A DNA stretch of 64,000 nucleotides. It comes from Mercurialis annua (lineage: Eukaryota > Streptophyta > Magnoliopsida > Malpighiales > Euphorbiaceae). The DNA is taken from contig NC_065574.1 of NCBI RefSeq assembly GCF_937616625.2, positions 8,434,501 through 8,498,500 of the forward strand, read 5' to 3'. Every line of letters begins with the position of its first letter. The stretch's first letter is position 1. Shown here piece after piece: positions 46,635 through 59,059 of the stretch. Made by a program: the position numbers and the translations under genes. The notes beneath the pieces are model-generated. The model was not told the DNA's origin and did not search any database. It saw only the letters and a list, made by a program, of their open reading frames with translations.

Positions 46635-48556
46635 AAGAAAACAAAAATTCCATACACGATAAGGTTAGTTTTCCTTTCGACGTGTCCCTTTTTAATGAAG
46701 GGTTTGGCAAACGATGGTTGAATCATATGTCATTGTTGTAGTTTTTGGTATCGAATTTCATTTTGAGAGTGATGGAAAACTTAAAATGCACTTAATTAGC
46801 AAAATTCTTGATAATTTAATTTTTGTTTTATTAAACAGATCTATAAAGTAGGTACTGTGTTGTAGTTCCTTGTCAAATCATCAGATTTAATTTTTGATTT
46901 TTCTGAATGTTTATAAATGTAACTATTTTATGTTCGATTTAATGAAAGTTGATGAATTCAAAAAAAATGACACTAAAAATCCAAATCCATGTACTTTTTG
47001 TATACACAGGTCAACAAATCTAACATCGACCAATGACCAATAGACTTCAACTAAACATCATCCATCCATCTTGAGAATCCATCTGTAACGATTTAATCTT
47101 ATTCCTTAAAACATTGCATCACATATCTTAATATTTTAATTTTTGGCATTATGTAGCACATTTTCGTTTTATGACGCCGTTAATGACACCTTTTTACATG
47201 TTTTGCTGCTTTATTTTAGTTATAAACAATTATAGGTTACACAATCCATTTTTAGACCCTTGTATTTTAACTGTTTTATTTACTTGGTCTTCTTCCATAA
47301 TTTTATATTTATCTAGTCCTTATATTTTATTTATATTTAATTTTTAAGTCTTTTCTGTATAGAAAAAGAACGTGCATACTCGACGTGAAATGCGCGTGAG
47401 ACCGAATTTGAGAGGGACTAGATAAATAAAGATTTGAAAATATATGGACCAAATATATAAAAATGTGAATGTACATAATAGACCTATTGAATAAAAAGCT
47501 TAACCCATTAACCCAAGTCGGCTTTATTATTTTCCACTTGATACTGGTTACGCAACTGAAGGCACGCGTATAAATTCCCTTTAAAAAAAGTTTTATCAAA
47601 TCAAGTCCGTAAATTATAGGGAACTAATGTATACAAAATTTTAAAAAAGGACTAGATAAATAAAATGATAGAAATACCAAGGGCTAAACATGTTATATAA
47701 ATTAATCGATAATGCATTCTTTTGGCCTTCCCTTGGCCAAAAGATCACCTCCCTACCTAAATAAATCCTATTTTCTTTAATTTCTACTGAATTTTCAAAT
47801 GTAGTTTCTTCTATGTATAGTCTCTTTTGGCCAATTTTTGGTCTAGTTCTAGGATTTTAGTCTAATGTAATAGTTGAGTTAGATTGATCTAACCTAATTT
47901 AAGATCTTCTTCTTCATCCTTCGGTGGAGAAGTCGGATCTATGCAACAAGTCATCATCTTCGATATAAATCCTTCAAACAATCGTGATTTTACCTCATAC
48001 TTAACAAAATGACGGTGAATATTAGATATTTTTATTCCTCGTGGAATTTTTCTTTTCAAATTAAACTAAGACCACAAAAGAGGCAAATTCATTTGATATC
48101 TTTCAATTGTTTTATTAGACAGTGAAATTCCAGTATTTGTTTATTAATTGTAATATTTCACCTGTAATTTCCGTTTATCTCTTCTTTGGAGTTGTATTGA
48201 ATATATTTGCTTATTTCTGCTTTGGTGCTATACCGATAGTAACTGTTTGTGTATTTTTATCCTCATTATTGATATTCCTATTATGTTAAACAAAATCCAC
48301 TTTTTACAGCATATAATATTCCCGCTTTTCTACATGGATTCTCTATCAAAATCTATCAAAATTAATTTTCTTTCTCCAAATCAATTTATGCATTACATTA
48401 CCCCAATTTATACCTCAACCTTTACAAATATCAATTTTCTTCGGAAAAAAACAAACAAATATCAATTTCATCAATCAAACAAGCTTTTCACTCCCAATTT
48501 CGAAACCAAATAATATCACAAACATACCAAACCTTATGAAATGACGCGGTTTTAGG
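46635..48556. other. AT-rich intergenic DNA with a weak foldback
   Basis: No gene recognised. GACTAGATAAATAAA and its complement near 47280-47700 suggest another decayed foldback element. The last few hundred bases should hold the PPR promoter. Confidence 0.35.
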
Positions 48557-50116
48557 ATGTTTGCGCACAAATTATTTGGCCCAAAAATAACGTTCGCATA
48601 CAATACCCTTATCAGAGCCCATGCCTCCACTTCTCCTTCCCTTGCCTTTTCCCTCTTCACCAGCATGCACCGGACCGGCGTCTCACCTGATCACTTCACC
48701 TTCCCCTTCGTACTCAAAGCATCTTCCCGCCTCCAAATGGCTAACCAAACCTTGCATGCGCTTATTCTAAAGCTGGGTTTCCATTCTAATATCTATGTCA
48801 ACAACTCTTTGATTCATTCTTACGGCTCTTCTTCTCTACTATCTCTTGCTCTCAAGCTGTTCGATGAAATGCCTCACAGAGACTTGGTTTCATGGTCTTC
48901 TATGATTTCATCTTTGGATAACAACGGGTTTTCGCTACAAGCTTTAGCTTTGTTTCAACAGATGCAAATTGATGGAGATGTGAAACCTGACGAGGTTACT
49001 ATGCTTAGTGTTGTCTCTGCTGTTTCGAACTTGGGAGATTTAGAATTGGGTAAATGGGTTGATGGGTTTGTTAGTAGAAATCATAGCTTGGAGCTTACTA
49101 CATCGCTGGGTACTGCTTTGATTGATATGTATTCTAGATGTGGCTGTGTTGATGATTCTATTAAAGTGTTTGATAAAATGCCTGAGAGAAATGTGTTGAC
49201 CTGGACTGCTTTGATTAATGGGCTGGCAGTACATGGGAGAGGCAAGGAGGCACTCCGGCTATATTATGAGATGAAAAGAAATAATCTGCAGCCTGATCAT
49301 ATTACCTTTAATGGTGTTTTAGTTGCTTGCAGTTATGCCGGTCTTGTCAATGACGGCTGGGAAATTTTTAACAGCATTAAGAATGATTACCATGTTGAAC
49401 CTACGGTTGAGCATTACGGGTGTATGGTTGATCTCTTAGGACGTGCAGGCAACGTTTACGAGGCTTTCGAATTTGTAGAAAGCATGCCTTGCAAACCGAA
49501 TGCAGTTATTTGGAGGACTCTACTTGGTGCTTGTGTAAACCATAACCACCTTGTATTGGCAGAGAAAGTAAAGGAGAAGATCAATGAGCTAGACCCTTAT
49601 CATGACGGTGACTATGTGCTTCTATCGAATGCTTACGGTGAAGTTGGTAGATATAACGAGAAGGCGGAGATTAGAAAATCGATGCGAGAGAAGAGGATTA
49701 GCAAGAGACCAGGCTATAGTTTGCTTTCGATGGATCAGGAATTTCGCGAGTTTGTATCGGGAGATAGTTCTCATCCTGAATCAGAGAAAATTAGGAAATT
49801 CTTAGTTTGCATTATTAATAGTTTAAGAGGTGAAGGGTATTTTCAGCATACTTGTAATGTCTTTCATGATATTGAAGAAGAGGAGAAAGAACATAGTCTT
49901 GGCTACCATAGTGAAAAGCTAGCAGTTGCATACTCGCTCATGCACTTCAAGGACAAAAGAAGCATAAGAATTATGAAAAATCTACGGACATGCCGCGACT
50001 GTCATCATTTCATGAAGTTCGTTTCGAGCAAATTTGATAAAGAGATCGTTGTCCGCGATCGGAATCGATTTCATCATTTCAGAAATGGAACATGTTCTTG
50101 CCAGGATTATTGGTAA
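48557..50116 (+). CDS. PPR protein, PLS class with E and DYW domains
   Basis: Intron-less, 519 residues. The first ATG follows an in-frame TGA five codons before. Repeats: about ten PLS-type pentatricopeptide motifs up to about residue 350 (for example NSLIHSYGSSSLLSLALKLF, LIDMYSRCGCVDDSIKVFDK, FNGVLVACSYAGLVNDG). They are followed by E/E+ motifs (GDYVLLSNAYGEVGR) and a full DYW domain. The deaminase signature is intact: H451-x-E453 (YHSEKLAVAY), C479-x2-C482 (TCRDCHHF) and the final CSCQDYW. Such proteins bind one RNA site in mitochondria or plastids and convert C to U. The N-terminus is short and carries no clear targeting peptide, so localisation is open. The target cannot be read from sequence here. 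Confidence 0.93.
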   Translation: MFAHKLFGPKITFAYNTLIRAHASTSPSLAFSLFTSMHRTGVSPDHFTFPFVLKASSRLQMANQTLHALILKLGFHSNIYVNNSLIHSYGSSSLLSLALKLFDEMPHRDLVSWSSMISSLDNNGFSLQALALFQQMQIDGDVKPDEVTMLSVVSAVSNLGDLELGKWVDGFVSRNHSLELTTSLGTALIDMYSRCGCVDDSIKVFDKMPERNVLTWTALINGLAVHGRGKEALRLYYEMKRNNLQPDHITFNGVLVACSYAGLVNDGWEIFNSIKNDYHVEPTVEHYGCMVDLLGRAGNVYEAFEFVESMPCKPNAVIWRTLLGACVNHNHLVLAEKVKEKINELDPYHDGDYVLLSNAYGEVGRYNEKAEIRKSMREKRISKRPGYSLLSMDQEFREFVSGDSSHPESEKIRKFLVCIINSLRGEGYFQHTCNVFHDIEEEEKEHSLGYHSEKLAVAYSLMHFKDKRSIRIMKNLRTCRDCHHFMKFVSSKFDKEIVVRDRNRFHHFRNGTCSCQDYW

Positions 50117-51634
50117 TGGATACTAACGCTGCACTAATTTTGTAGCATATGCGACTCGATGCAAATGAATTAATTTCATCTTTTATGTAATTCACTAAAC
50201 ATCTAACATAAGTTCTTGAAATGAATTTCTACTTGTGAGTTTTATGTTTGATTCACGTTTTGAAATTAATTTGGATGTAATAAGCGGACGAGGAAATTAC
50301 AAACAAAATGAAATATTTCTTTTATCATTTTCGTATTTATGTATTTCTTTATAAATATATATAAAACTGGAAAATTTTGTACCATTCATCTACATTAAAA
50401 TCATTTTATAAGACTTTTTGAATTTTTACTTATATATGGTACTAAGAGAAATATATTTTAAATTTGGAAGTATATAGCAGCCTGCCAACAATTCTATATT
50501 TAAGGCCCTTAACAGAGCCTAGAAAGATCACAAAAGAAAAAATATATCTAGTACAAAATTGATCATATGGAAGAACTGGGATTTTCATATCTTCCATTTA
50601 TGTGAAACATATAGCCGACCATTTCTCATTTTCTTGTATATGAAATGTCAGAGATAACGATAGTTGTAGTCACAACTAACAGTTTAGATTTTAAAATAAA
50701 TTAATTGATTTTAGGTTTTGTCAATCCCTATTTAATTAATTAAATATATAAAGTGAAGTTAGTCTGTATTCATTTATACTTCAAGTTAAGTGATATTCGC
50801 CGTGCTAGATGTATTAGAAATAATGATATAATTAAAATTATATTTAATCTTACATAACATTTTAAATTTTTGAATGAGCTTGATATTTGATAGTACATTA
50901 TAAATGTTTTTTTGCAAATTGAATATTCATGAATAGATAGTGGAATTAAAGAAAATATTAATCAACTTAGAACAAATATTCTCTGCAGCGGCAAATTCAG
51001 AATTTCTGAATTTCATTTCAGTCCACGCCTAATTTTTAGTCCAATTTTAACATTTGACAGCCCGAGTTTAATCATCCTGAATTCATCACAAACCTTACAT
51101 ATTTTTTTTAAAATTATGACGCGAACTCGTACAAAAGCCTACTCTAACTATAGTATACTTTCGCCGCTGAGTCTTTGCAAAAAAGATGCTTTATAAAAAT
51201 AAATGATAAATTAATAAACTGTTTCATTAATGATAATCAATCATCAATTAGCACATCACAATTATCCATCAGCGGAGCTCAAATGTATATGAAAGTAGTT
51301 TATGTAAAAAAAATCCGTTTTAGATATATAAAAAATATTATGAAACTATATGTTAATTTTAGGAATTACAAGAGATGATGTAGTAAATTAATTACTCAAT
51401 AATGGCATACACAAGCTGCCAAATGAAAAATGGAAGGCAGCTGACCTCATAACATTCCATCTTATTAGGTAGAGTAGATTTTATGGATGCTATAACAATG
51501 GACCACTGAGCTGGGTATGTACTCAATTCCCCAATTCCACTTACAATTAACTATGCTACTAATTATTTACATATATAGTAGCATTACATCACCCCACATT
51601 GTACTAAAAAATCCTTACTAATCTGAACTACTAT
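50117..51634. other. Intergenic: PPR 3' flank and SHINE-like upstream region
   Basis: AT-rich with no coding potential. The distal half probably contains regulatory sequence of the AP2/ERF gene. Confidence 0.4.
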
Positions 51635-51645
51635 CTCTATATATC
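51635..51645 (+). promoter_or_regulatory. TATA box of the SHINE-like gene
   Basis: CTCTATATATC about 100 bases before the ATG, followed by a CT-rich likely leader. Confidence 0.55.
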
Positions 51646-51737
51646 AGCCTCACTCTCTTGTATTTTCTCATATCTTACAACTTCAACATTAAACTTTCCC
51701 TTCCCTCTTTCTCCAGGACAACATCAACTGTATAGTT

Positions 51738-52554
51738 ATGGTACAATCAAAGAAGTTCAGAGGTGTCAGACAACGCCATTGGGGTTCTTGGGTCTCCGAG
51801 ATTCGTCACCCTCTGCTGTACTATCTTTATTTTTCATTGTTTGTCTGTTCTGTCGAGTTATATTGCACGAAAACTTATAACATTAAAAATTTCAACATTA
51901 CATTTTAATTTTCAAAAATGCTTATGAAACTCTATTTTCGTAAGAATTTTTTTATAAAACATGTCGTTTTTGCAACTATTGTTTCTACGTGTTTCGTTTT
52001 AGCGTTTCTGTTTCCGTACAACATAGCTGATGAGAGTCAACTATTAAAGTTTATTGTTTAACAGTTATTGTTGTGATATGTACAGGAAAAGAAGGGTATG
52101 GCTCGGAACATTTGAGACAGCAGAAGAGGCAGCTAGAGCGTACGACGAGGCGGCAGTTTTGATGAGCGGTCGTAATGCGAAAACAAACTTTCCTGTTCTT
52201 ACTAGTTCTGACAAATCTTCTTCGTCCTCATCATCTACTTCACTGTCTTCTTTACTCAGTGCAAAACTTCGTAGAACTTGCAAATCTCCGTCTCCTTCTC
52301 TAACTTGCCTAAGGCTCGATACGGAGAATTGCCATATCGGAGTATGGCAGAAGCCGGCAGGACAACGTTCCGAATCAAGCTGGATTACGATCGTTGAGCT
52401 CGGAAAGAAGAAGGGAGAAATTCCAGAAGTGAAACTGCCTGGTGTAGAGACATCATCAGATTTAAAGCTAGGGCAAGAAGCTGGTGGTGATGGATTAAAT
52501 GAAGAACAGAGAGTTGCACTGCAGATGATTGAGGAGCTACTGAATAGGAACTGA
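51738..52554 (+). CDS. SHINE/WIN1-type AP2/ERF transcription factor, two exons
   Basis: Exon 1 runs 51738-51817 and exon 2 runs 52086-52554. The GT-AG intron splits the codon of Leu27, and the spliced frame is 182 residues. The single AP2 domain (about 7-64) reads [20 protein letters not shown] then [20 protein letters not shown] and ends near GRNAKTNFP. The intron position inside the domain, the middle motif [11 protein letters not shown] with [10 protein letters not shown], and the C-terminal [12 protein letters not shown] are hallmarks of the SHINE clade (Arabidopsis WIN1/SHN1, SHN2, SHN3). These nuclear regulators activate cutin and wax genes and shape epidermal surfaces. Which SHN paralogue it corresponds to cannot be decided by eye. 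A serine-rich run ([14 protein letters not shown]) follows the domain. The gene is complete. Confidence 0.93.
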
Positions 52555-55500
52555 ATAGTAATGTCTGTTTGGTTAGCAAGAAAATTTGCATGTGAAGAAG
52601 TAGTTGTGGAGTGTTTGTTTGATTGTTCAAATTTGAGTGTGTGTTTTACTTTAAGGTCATACGTTGGGAAAGTATAGTATTATTGTTTACATATTTACAT
52701 GTGTTTGATTAAGACCTCTCCTATATATCCCTTGTTAAGATTTTTAGTTGGTGTGATGTATTCAATTCAAATGTATGCGTATAAATTTATATAATTTCTT
52801 TAATTTAGTATTATGTGGAAGAAAATAAGTGAAGTTCAAGTTTCTCTAATCATACACATAGTGTATTAATTATTTGTCCTATAGTTTTTCTGTAAAGTCT
52901 AATGATGGAGTGTTTTGTTAATTAAAATTTGAAAACTGTATATTGATAATCTCTCATTCAATTGTAAGAATTTAGACATATATACTTTATGTTAATTATA
53001 AAAAAAAAATGATATAAAAGATAGAGATAAGAGAGAGAAAATAGATGAATGAGATGATCAAAGAATAAAATTAATATTGAAAGAGATAGAGAGTAATCAA
53101 AAATAATCAATATCTTCTTATTTCTATTCATAATTATGAAATATGTTATCTTATTTTTTATTGATTCAATTTTACTCTAAAATTCATTTTATTTAAAAAA
53201 TATATATACTTAATAATTTTTTTAAAAATCAATATGAATATGTTGCAATTTTTTAAAAATAAAATTACTGAATCAATTTTTTAAAATAAATTGAATGTAA
53301 ATTATTTTTTTAAAATAAATTTGAATCAAACACAACCTTAAAGTCACTTGTATGGTTAATATTATTTTAACTATATAATAGCAATTTCCAACACCAAAAA
53401 CATATTAAGCACTTGCTATAATTAGGTGGTCTTTTTAAGGTTTGGTTCCTGTATACAGAAAAATCAAGCAAATCATTGATGCTTCCAGAAATGTTATGGA
53501 TTAGACATTTGATGGTTTATATTTTGAGAAAACTTGGATGTTTCTGGTAACATTTTTAATAGTTTTCCTAAATATGACAATCATTATCTACATCGACTCG
53601 ATTAGTTATTTTAAGGAACAATTATGGAGAAAATGAAATTAATGAAGTGATTGGATGGAGAAATCAACTGAAAATACCTAATTATATAAAAAAAAATTAC
53701 ACAACACAACTGTTGCAACAAATTATTTCTGCAACAATTTAATAATGCATTACTTATGTAGAGAATTAAAGGCTAATATCCTCAAAAACTACCGACCTTT
53801 CATTTTTTTCAATAACACCTTAATCTTATAATTTCGTTAATTGCACCCTATTTCGTATTTTTATGTTTCAATAGCACCCTGAAATATTAAATTGAACTCT
53901 TTTCATTTGGATAAAGTTCAAAACAAATTTAATATTTTTTAAAAGCTCTAAATGTCATATGATGTTTTAAATTATACGTACAAACCCTATTCTCTTTAAA
54001 AAAAAATATATAAATAATTAAATTAGAAAAAAAGTCACAACCTCCCTTCGGACCCGCCGCCTTTCAAATTAAATCGGTGGTCCTTTATGAATTTTTCACT
54101 CTGAAAAATGTTTAAATACGTAGCATATTTGTCACGTTGTCTAAATAAGTTTTTAATATTTTAAAAAATACTAAAAATTGAGATCATGTGTCAAACATAA
54201 AGGACATATTTTTTATAAAAAAAACTCCAATTTAAAGATAATTGGGTACAATAAAATTGAAAATTGAAAAATAAAATAAATATTAATGATTTTATACAAT
54301 ATAAATATAAGTTTAGGTACAGTAGAAATAAACAAATCACAAACTTACAAAGAAAAAAGATTAAATATGATTTTATTATATCAGAACTACAAATCAAATT
54401 TATAGTTATGCTGAGATTTTATCTAGTAAAACTATTCGCAAATATTACTTTTTTTTCAATTTTTTTATGGTAACATATATTCATTGAATGGATATTGGTG
54501 GTAGTGAGGAAAATGATGCATACATTAAAAGGGTGTCAACTTAGTTGAATGTTCGGGTGCATTTTCTGATTTTTCGACTCCAATTTTATTTTAAAAAGAT
54601 GTATTCATTGAATGGAGAGTTTGATGAAACCATTTTGCATCTGTTCTTCTGATGAAAGAAAATGAGGTCAGCAAACTAAAAAATTATATGATATGATTGA
54701 TGTATTTAGTATACATAGTGTAAGAATCAAGAAGTCTGAAATTCGGATTTTTCCTAAAATATCAATTAATATTGTTGATGATATATAGTTGATCATCATA
54801 TTCTTGAAAGTTGAAAATTGCAACAAAAAAGATATGAACACTGGATAGAAGTTTAAAGCCCATGTGATGGAGATTGATGGAGATCACAAAAGCATCAAAA
54901 TTATGTACTTATAAGGAAAATAATGATGAGAAAATATGCAAGCAAATTACATTTATAGATCATAACATATCATGGTTGGTAGGGGTCTGGTTCACTTCAA
55001 ACTGAACCGAGATTTTTCCATTTTAATAATTGAACCAAACTGAAACTTTAAAGAATTAAATTTATTTTAAACCGAGCAAAAGTTTTATTGATTAGTTTGA
55101 TTATTTTGGTTCAATTACTTCAACTAAAATTTGTATATCCAAAACCTTACAAAGTCGAAAATTAGTATTTTATAATATTCAACCGATCTAAATTTATCTG
55201 TTTGATTTAATTTTTCAATTATTTTTATGTATCCTTAATGGCTGGCGGGCTGATCACTTATTGATCGCCATTGCAGTTGTATATATCTCCATATTGCATA
55301 GATGATAGAGGGTGATGAAATTTCTATTTTCAGTAAGAATTTGAAAATAATTATTTGTATTTGTAAAGGAGTTTTTAATAGGCTACAAGGATTAGGTACC
55401 TTTATCTTTCATTTCTCTGTTTTTGTTGGGACAAAATAATTCTGCTTAGTTATCATAATTAATAATTGTCCTTCTATATATGTTTCTTGAATTTAATTTA

Positions 55501-56976
55501 GAGAACAAAAATACTTCAAGAAATTTCTAACGATTATTCCTAATTCCTTACATTTATTTATTCTCCTTTTGTTTTATTTAATTGAATAGAAAGGGAATTC
55601 CTTAACAACCTATAAGTCTGAAGACAGTTCTATATTAAAATAATATTTTTAATTAAATTATACAATGCAAATTGTTAAAGTTTTTGGTATAAGGGGTAAA
55701 ATGATCTTTTAATTAATGTACTACATATTCCACGTGTTGGATTCTTATTTACTCAGTTTCTTTTCAAGAGTGCATAGTTCGATAAAAAAATTATTGACTC
55801 TTTTATTACTCTTTCATTGTCACGTCAGACTGTATAATAAAATAAGTTGAAAAATATATTACTATATGCAAAATTATGACAATAAAATTATGTATAAAAT
55901 TACGAAAATAAAGTAAAATTTCATAAATAGTAAAACTGAATTAATATTTACTATTTTAAAATTATCTAAATCAAAAAAATTAATTAAATATTTTTGGACC
56001 ATTAAACCTAATTTTATATTCTTATTATGAGTAGTTAAATTGTTTATGCATTTTTGTTAAGACTTTTATTACCAACATATAAATTTATTCTAATATTTGT
56101 TTAAATGAAATATGAGCTATTACATAGTTTTTTAAAAAAAAAACTAAAGTCTAAACCAGAAGTAATTAATATATTCTATATAAAAAAAATATAATATTTA
56201 AAAATAAATGCAAATTAAATCATAAATTTTTATATAATTTATAAATAAAACATAAATTTAAGAACTTAAAAGTCAATCGTCAATTTTTATATTTTGACAA
56301 ACCGAAACACCAAATTATCTTTTATTGAAAAAAAAATTAAGTGGCAAAATAGACATTGTTCTGGCTGCTATATTAGTATTTTTCTAAAAGGAAAAATGTC
56401 GATATTTTATTTATTAAAAATAAAGTTAATGTCTGATTTTGTCAAAATTTAAAACATTTATCGTTATTGTGAGATATATGTCGTAATTCTTTTATGATTA
56501 ACCCTAAAATTTATTAATAAGAACAAAGCATCACATCTTGTGATAATTAACACATACCACCCGTATAACAACGACACTAGAGAAGTTTGTGGACCACCGA
56601 TTTAAATTGAATGGCAAGCATTATTTAGGATAAAGATTGATCATATTGTACCCAATTACACTCATAAATAAAAGTTAATCAATCATTTTTCGGCTCTTTA
56701 ATTTTAGTTCTTACTATTAAGTTTAATTTAATCTACGAAAGTCAACTGAGGTCACTGAGAGAACGCATGCTTCAAAGTTTTTATTGAACGATTAATCTAC
56801 GGCCACGTATGAGATGCACAAAAGATTAATACTTCCTCCATCCACAAAATATAAATTGATTTAATTTACACATATACTCCCTAGATATTAAATTATAGGC
56901 ACTAGATAATAATTATTCAAAAAATTATGATAAATTATGAAAGTAACTTTTAATATTGAAAATTTGTAAAACATAC
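52555..56976. other. Long AT-rich intergenic stretch with one decayed MITE
   Basis: No gene recognised. Around 53770-54260 the text GGCTAATATCCTCAAAAACTA, ACCGACCTTTCATTTTTTTC and GCACCCTGAAATATTAAATTG marks an old relative of the Mutator-type MITE at 17884-18388. A GGTTCA/ACTGAACCG-rich low-complexity repeat lies near 54985-55210. Confidence 0.4.
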
Positions 56977-57230
56977 CATGATCATTCATAACATTATGAA
57001 AATGGTTTTCTAATTTCGGAAGTTGGATTTTCTTCTTGTATTCCTCTTTCAACATCCCTTTATAAAGTTCTGAACCAAAATGAAGATCTTTATCTAAATT
57101 CAAACTCAGACAAAGGGCTGTTCGTTTGGGTTGGTGGCGACGTTGGAAAGTGGAGGTGGTCAAATTTAAGTCTTTAGTTTTAGAGTTTTTAGATTTAGGT
57201 TCATCATATGGTTTGGTTAAATTCGGTCTG
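56977..57230 (-). other. Candidate exon or captured frame broken by the LINE
   Basis: On the minus strand, directly after the LINE, about 85 codons are open. They read LTIRPNLTKPYDEP through YKGMLKEEYKKKIQ to VMNDHG and end at a donor-like CATG-GTATGT. Composition is more coding-like than the surroundings, but I recognise no family and the upstream part beyond the LINE (right of 59059) does not extend it clearly. It may equally be chance. Confidence 0.2.
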
Positions 57231-59048
57231 ATGGTTAGTTTTTTTTTTTTTTTTGCCGAAAGATGTAATATCATTAAAGAAATCCGACTGCAAAAATCTC
57301 GATTCTAGCCACACCATTTGCGCTAGATTGTTACAACGAAACGAAATATCTCTAAGGGATTTTTTGGCTAACGAATGAGCCACCCAATTGCCAGAACGCC
57401 TAACAAAACTAAACAACACTGAACTAAAGGATTGACACAGAACCCGACAATCATGCAAAATAACCTCACAATCTGCATCCGTTTTAGTTCCCCCGGTCAT
57501 TGCTTCGATGATGCCTTTTGCATCCCTCTCAAAAATAACCTGTGATAGTCGCAGCCTAGAGGCTAGCTGAATGGCCTCCCTCAGTGCGAAGGCTTCGGTT
57601 AGCAACGGAGAGCGAACATGATTAAAGAACTTAGCGGCACAATCTAATGGTTTCCCATCACTATTCATGGCGACACAAGCTCCAAGTCCGGATTCTGAAG
57701 CTTTGTGGTATGCTCCATCAAAGTTTATTTTAACCACATTAATGGGGGGAGCCTGCCATTGAACCTGAATAGGAAGAGTCCTGGAACTGTTAGAAACAGG
57801 AGCCAAAGCTGCCATGCAATCTCTAAAAAGCTTATCCGCAGTCCTAAGAATGCTCACTGGGTCACTATCCTCCTCCCTAAAAATAAGAGCATTCCTGCTT
57901 AACCAAATGGCCCACGCTAGCCATCCAGCTCGCTCTAGAGGATTTCTCACCTGAATCGAATTCTCACCGGGATCAGCGAGGGTTTGCCATAAAACTGTGA
58001 AGGACCTATTGTTGAGATTTGCGACGTTGGAGCTGAGAGGAGAGCCTAACCACACCGCTTCTGCAAACGGGCACTGAAAAAGAGCATGATTTATCGACTC
58101 AACTTCACAACACCTCGGACACATTCCTGAAAAAGATTGAATCCGCCTATGAATATTCCCATTCACTGCTATACCATTATTGAATGCTTTCCAAAGGAAG
58201 CATTTCAAGTTTGGTGGAAGTCTCATTTTCCAAAAACACTTCCATTTGATACTGGGAATTACAGGTTGCTGCTCCTGCCTTAAAGATCGACTTATGCCGT
58301 TTGATAAGGCTAGATGGTAAGCCGATTTGACCGAGAAATCCCCAGACTTTGTGCAATTCCAGATCATCTTATCATGTCCGCCAGTGATGCTGATTGGCAT
58401 AGCCAAAATAGCACTTGCGTCCCTTCTATTAAAGACAGTCTGAATCAGGTCTTCATTCCAAGCTGTAGCTACCCTCTCCATAAGATCTGAAGCCTGCACA
58501 AGCCCCTCTGGGATAACAGTAGTCGGATCGATGGTGTAAGGGAACGTCGTCGGGATCCAAGGGTCGTTCACGATAGATATATTGCTGCCCGAACGCAGTT
58601 GCCAACGCAAGCCTTTTGTTAGGATCTCTCTACCCCTAAGAATACTCAGCCATGCCCACGAACCATTGGAATGATGGTTAGCTTGTAGAAAGGACCCATG
58701 AGGGAAATACTTTCCTTTTAGCACTCTAGTAATCAATGACTCTGGCTGATTCAAGAGTCGCCAACCTTGCTTTGCCAAAAGTGCCAAGTTAAAATTTTCA
58801 AGGTCCCGAAAGCCCAATCCCCCCATCTCTTTCGATTTGCACATGTTCTTCCAAGAAACCCAATAAATCCTCCTCTCATTTGTTTTCCTGCCCCACCAAA
58901 AGTTTGAGATTATGGAATTAATCTCATTATGAAGCTTTTTGGGAAGCATAAAACAAGACATAGTGTAAACCGGGACCGCCGTTGCAATGCTCTTTATTAA
59001 TACCTCTCTACCTCCATTAGACAGTAAGCAACCTTGCCACCCATTCAC
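57204..59048 (-). pseudogene. LINE ORF2 fragment: RT end, zf-RVT and RNase H
   Basis: Open for 614 codons. It starts in the thumb of a non-LTR reverse transcriptase (NGWQGCLLSNGGREVLIKSI, then GGLGFRDLENFNLALLAKQG). It goes on to a zf-RVT domain (about 245-335, with CPRCCEVESINHALFQCPFA) and an RNase H-like domain from about 435 (INFDGAYHKAS, LLTEAFALREA, VIFERDAKGIIEAM, NWVAHSLAKKS), in which the acidic residues D, E and D and the late histidine are visible. The frame runs without a stop through the poly-A (read as lysines) into flanking DNA. The missing endonuclease and RT core mean it cannot move by itself. Confidence 0.85.
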
Positions 59049-59051
59049 CTT
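57239..59051 (-). mobile_element. 5'-truncated LINE (L1-like) with poly-A tail
   Basis: About 1.8 kb. The 3' end carries an A-run (T-run at 57239-57254 on the plus strand). The element is bracketed by ATGGTTAG at 57231-57238 and 59052-59059, as expected of a target-primed insertion. Only the C-terminal part of the second LINE frame is present: the endonuclease and most of the reverse transcriptase are missing, which is the usual 5' truncation. The frame has no stop or frameshift over its full length, so the insertion is probably recent. Confidence 0.85.
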
Positions 59052-59059
59052 ATGGTTAG

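Noticed and set aside
46290..46721. Paired frames with similar translations on opposite strands
   Set aside because: They are mirror images created by the arms of a foldback MITE.
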